This document shows, piece after piece, positions 62,218-64,000 of a stretch of 64,000 nt of DNA; the stretch's first letter is position 1; every line of letters begins with the position of its first letter. Source of the DNA: Mesorhizobium australicum WSM2073. Its GTDB lineage: Bacteria; Pseudomonadota; Alphaproteobacteria; Rhizobiales; Rhizobiaceae. The notes under the pieces are model-generated. The model had not been told where the DNA came from, did no database searches, and saw only the letters and a program-made list of their open reading frames with translations. Both the position numbers and the translations under genes were made by a program. The stretch covers positions 2,866,001 through 2,930,000 of the forward strand of contig NC_019973.1 of assembly GCF_000230995.2 (NCBI RefSeq). Reading direction: 5' to 3'.

Positions 62218-62241
62218 GGCGGCCTGCCACTGCAGGCCGCC
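62218..62241 (+). repeat. Intercistronic hairpin after the binding-protein gene
   Basis: GGCGGCCTGC (62218-62227), loop CACT, GCAGGCCGCC (62232-62241): a perfect 10-bp GC-rich stem without a T-run. It lies between binding-protein and permease genes and probably protects or attenuates the mRNA so that more binding protein is made. Confidence 0.75.
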
Positions 62242-62260
62242 GAACCGCCGGTGCTCAAAT

Positions 62261-63235
62261 ATGCTCTACCCGGATACCGTCGAGGCCGAACGCCTCGTTC
62301 ACAAGCCCTGGTTCGTGGCGACGATGTTCGGCATCGTCCTGCTGGTCTTCATGGCGTTCAACATGTCTGGCACCGGCTTTGCCGAACTCATGCGTCCGGT
62401 AATCGGTGAGCCGTCGATCAGCGGCCTCTACGGCCGCTTCGCCATCGGCTTCGCCATAGCGGTGATCTTCACGCTGAACGTCGTCCTGATCGGCTTCGCA
62501 CCGCTCAAGCTGCAGATCGGCATCGTCTGGCTGGAACTGCTGCTCCTGTTCATCGCGTTCTTCGAAACGTTCCACCTAAGCCTGCCATTCATCCGCGAGA
62601 AGCTGCCGTTCCTGATCAGCCAGGGCGTCGTCACGACGCTCTACGTCTCGGCGATCTCCATCGTCATCGCTTCGCTCATCGCGGTGGCGGGCGCTGTCGC
62701 CAAGCTCTCCAACAATGGCTTCGCCTACGCGATCGCCAGCTTCTACACGTCCTTCTTCCGTGGCCTGCCGCTGCTGATGCAGGTCTACCTGATCTATCTA
62801 GGGCTGCCGCAGCTCGGCTTCGTGATCAATGCCGTTCCCGCCGGCATCCTTGCGCTGTCGCTGTGCTACGGCGCCTACATGACCGAGATCTTCCGCTCCG
62901 GAATCCAGAGCATCGATCGCGGTCAGTGGGAAGCATCGCGCTCCATGGGTTTCGGCTTCGCGCTGACCATGCGCCGCATCATCCTGCCGCAGGCGTTGCC
63001 GGTCATCATTCCGCCGACGGGCAACCAGTTCATCTCGATGCTGAAGGATTCCTCGCTGGTCTCCGTCATCGGCGTCTGGGAATTGATGTTCCTGGCCCGC
63101 ACGCTCGGCCAGAAGACCTTCCAGCACATGGAGACACTGATTTCGGCCGCCATGATCTACTGGGTGCTGTCGATCTGCCTTGAGCTGATCCAGTCGCGCA
63201 TCGAGCACCACTTCCGCAGGAGCAAGGTGCGATGA
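62261..63235 (+). CDS. Amino-acid-type ABC transporter permease with N-terminal extension
   Basis: 324 residues from the ATG at 62261. The usual HisM/GlnP-like permease is about 220 residues and here corresponds to about 115-324 ([20 protein letters not shown], with the EAA loop [20 protein letters not shown]). The first 110 residues add about three more membrane spans ([49 protein letters not shown]). Only one permease gene is present, so a homodimer is likely. Its stop overlaps the ATPase start by ATGA. Confidence 0.9.
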   Translation: MLYPDTVEAERLVHKPWFVATMFGIVLLVFMAFNMSGTGFAELMRPVIGEPSISGLYGRFAIGFAIAVIFTLNVVLIGFAPLKLQIGIVWLELLLLFIAFFETFHLSLPFIREKLPFLISQGVVTTLYVSAISIVIASLIAVAGAVAKLSNNGFAYAIASFYTSFFRGLPLLMQVYLIYLGLPQLGFVINAVPAGILALSLCYGAYMTEIFRSGIQSIDRGQWEASRSMGFGFALTMRRIILPQALPVIIPPTGNQFISMLKDSSLVSVIGVWELMFLARTLGQKTFQHMETLISAAMIYWVLSICLELIQSRIEHHFRRSKVR

Positions 63236-63975
63236 GCGCTCAGGCCATAATCGAAGCCAGGACCGCATCCAAATGGTACGGCCAGTTCCAAGCGCTGAAG
63301 GACATCAACCTGACGGTCCACAAGGGCGAACGCATCGTCATCTGCGGGCCGTCCGGCTCGGGCAAATCGACATTGATCCGTTGCTTCAACCGCCTTGAGG
63401 CGCATCAAGCCGGCGACATCGTCGTCAACGGCGTTGCCCTGCATGGCAGGATGAGCAACGTCGCGGCCGTCCGCTCCAACGTCGGCATGGTCTTCCAGCA
63501 CTTCAACCTGTTTCCGCATATGACGGTGCTGATGAACTGCATGGCCGGGCCGATGTGGGTCAAGGGCGTTTCGGTGGCCGAGGCGCGCAAGACCGCTCTC
63601 CAGTTCCTCGAACGGGTCCGCATTCCCGAGCAGGCGAACAAGTTCCCGGTCCAGCTTTCCGGCGGCCAGCAGCAGCGCGTGGCGATCGCCCGCAGCCTGT
63701 GCATGAAGCCCGATGTCATGCTGTTCGACGAGCCCACATCCGCGCTCGATCCTGAAATGGTCTCCGAGGTGCTGGAGACGATGACCGGACTGGCGCGCGA
63801 CGGGATGACCATGGTGTGCGTGACGCATGAGATGGGCTTTGCGCGGGCAGTCGCCGACCGCGTCATCTTCATGGACGCCGGACAGATCGTCGAGGAGGGC
63901 ACGCCCGACGCGTTCTTCGGCAACCCGCGCCACGACCGAACCAAGCTGTTCCTTAGCCAGATTTTGAAGCATTAG
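63232..63975 (+). CDS. Amino-acid-type ABC transporter ATP-binding protein (GlnQ-like)
   Basis: 247 residues, the normal size of polar amino acid importer ATPases. Walker [19 protein letters not shown], signature [16 protein letters not shown], Walker [16 protein letters not shown]-loop [14 protein letters not shown]. It powers the preceding permease, whose stop overlaps its start. Last gene in the window; no further gene is visible in the remaining 25 bases. Confidence 0.94.
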   Translation: MSAQAIIEARTASKWYGQFQALKDINLTVHKGERIVICGPSGSGKSTLIRCFNRLEAHQAGDIVVNGVALHGRMSNVAAVRSNVGMVFQHFNLFPHMTVLMNCMAGPMWVKGVSVAEARKTALQFLERVRIPEQANKFPVQLSGGQQQRVAIARSLCMKPDVMLFDEPTSALDPEMVSEVLETMTGLARDGMTMVCVTHEMGFARAVADRVIFMDAGQIVEEGTPDAFFGNPRHDRTKLFLSQILKH

Positions 63976-64000
63976 CCATCTTGGAACTGGCTGCGTTTCG

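Noticed and set aside
61242..62258. 338-codon minus-strand frame opposite the family 3 binding protein
   Set aside because: Antisense shadow of a gene with a clear signal peptide and family motifs.

Overview
The window looks like a chromosomal or megaplasmid segment of a rhizobial alphaproteobacterium, most likely Mesorhizobium or a close relative. The reasons are the high GC content, an Hsp20 gene behind a ROSE thermosensor, HWE-family histidine kinases, small stress proteins of types common in this order (DUF3606, DUF6894, DUF6101, CsbD), and several promoters of the EcfG (general stress sigma factor) type. I saw no rRNA, tRNA, CRISPR array, intact insertion sequence or replication origin. 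Nothing here fixes the species.

Layout. 1-2.0 kb (minus): a heat-shock unit with two Hsp20 chaperones, a complex I-associated subunit and a decayed gene, behind a ROSE element. 2.2-5.9 kb: an SDR dehydrogenase, a small acidic protein and a membrane HWE histidine kinase. 6.1-10.7 kb (minus): a carbohydrate ABC importer (ATPase, binding protein, two permeases) with a perfect LacI-type operator upstream. 11.2-31.7 kb: a surface-polysaccharide cluster with two O-antigen ligase/polymerase-like membrane proteins, an AsnB-type amidotransferase, a TviB-like nucleotide-sugar dehydrogenase, two related methyltransferases, two GT4 glycosyltransferases, a PglK/MsbA-like flippase, a transglutaminase-like membrane protein, two acyltransferase-3/SGNH proteins, an epimerase and a WecA/MraY-like phosphosugar transferase. 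31.8-41.8 kb: mixed genes, including an IS5-type transposase remnant, tiny membrane proteins, a GH1-like hydrolase with an SDR, secreted low-complexity proteins, a LOV blue-light HWE kinase and a PHB-depolymerase-type esterase.

42-53.5 kb is an unusual stretch of very small genes and gene remnants. Several start 20-40 bp behind GGAAC-N16-nGTT promoters, so it reads as a general-stress-response island. It also holds two frameshifted CheY-like regulators and an intact plus a decayed copy of a small zinc-ribbon gene, which suggests local duplication and decay. 54-64 kb is a catabolic and uptake cluster: DUF1185 protein, divergent PucR-type regulator, flavin reductase with an extra C-terminal domain, aldehyde dehydrogenase, luciferase-like monooxygenase, alpha/beta hydrolase and an amino-acid-type ABC importer. 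Together these suggest import and oxidative breakdown of a small, probably nitrogen-containing compound whose identity cannot be read from the sequence.

The items most worth follow-up are the EcfG-controlled micro-gene island, the polysaccharide cluster with its transglutaminase-like protein, the orphan two-component monooxygenase cluster, and a periplasmic-binding-protein fold that lacks a signal peptide.
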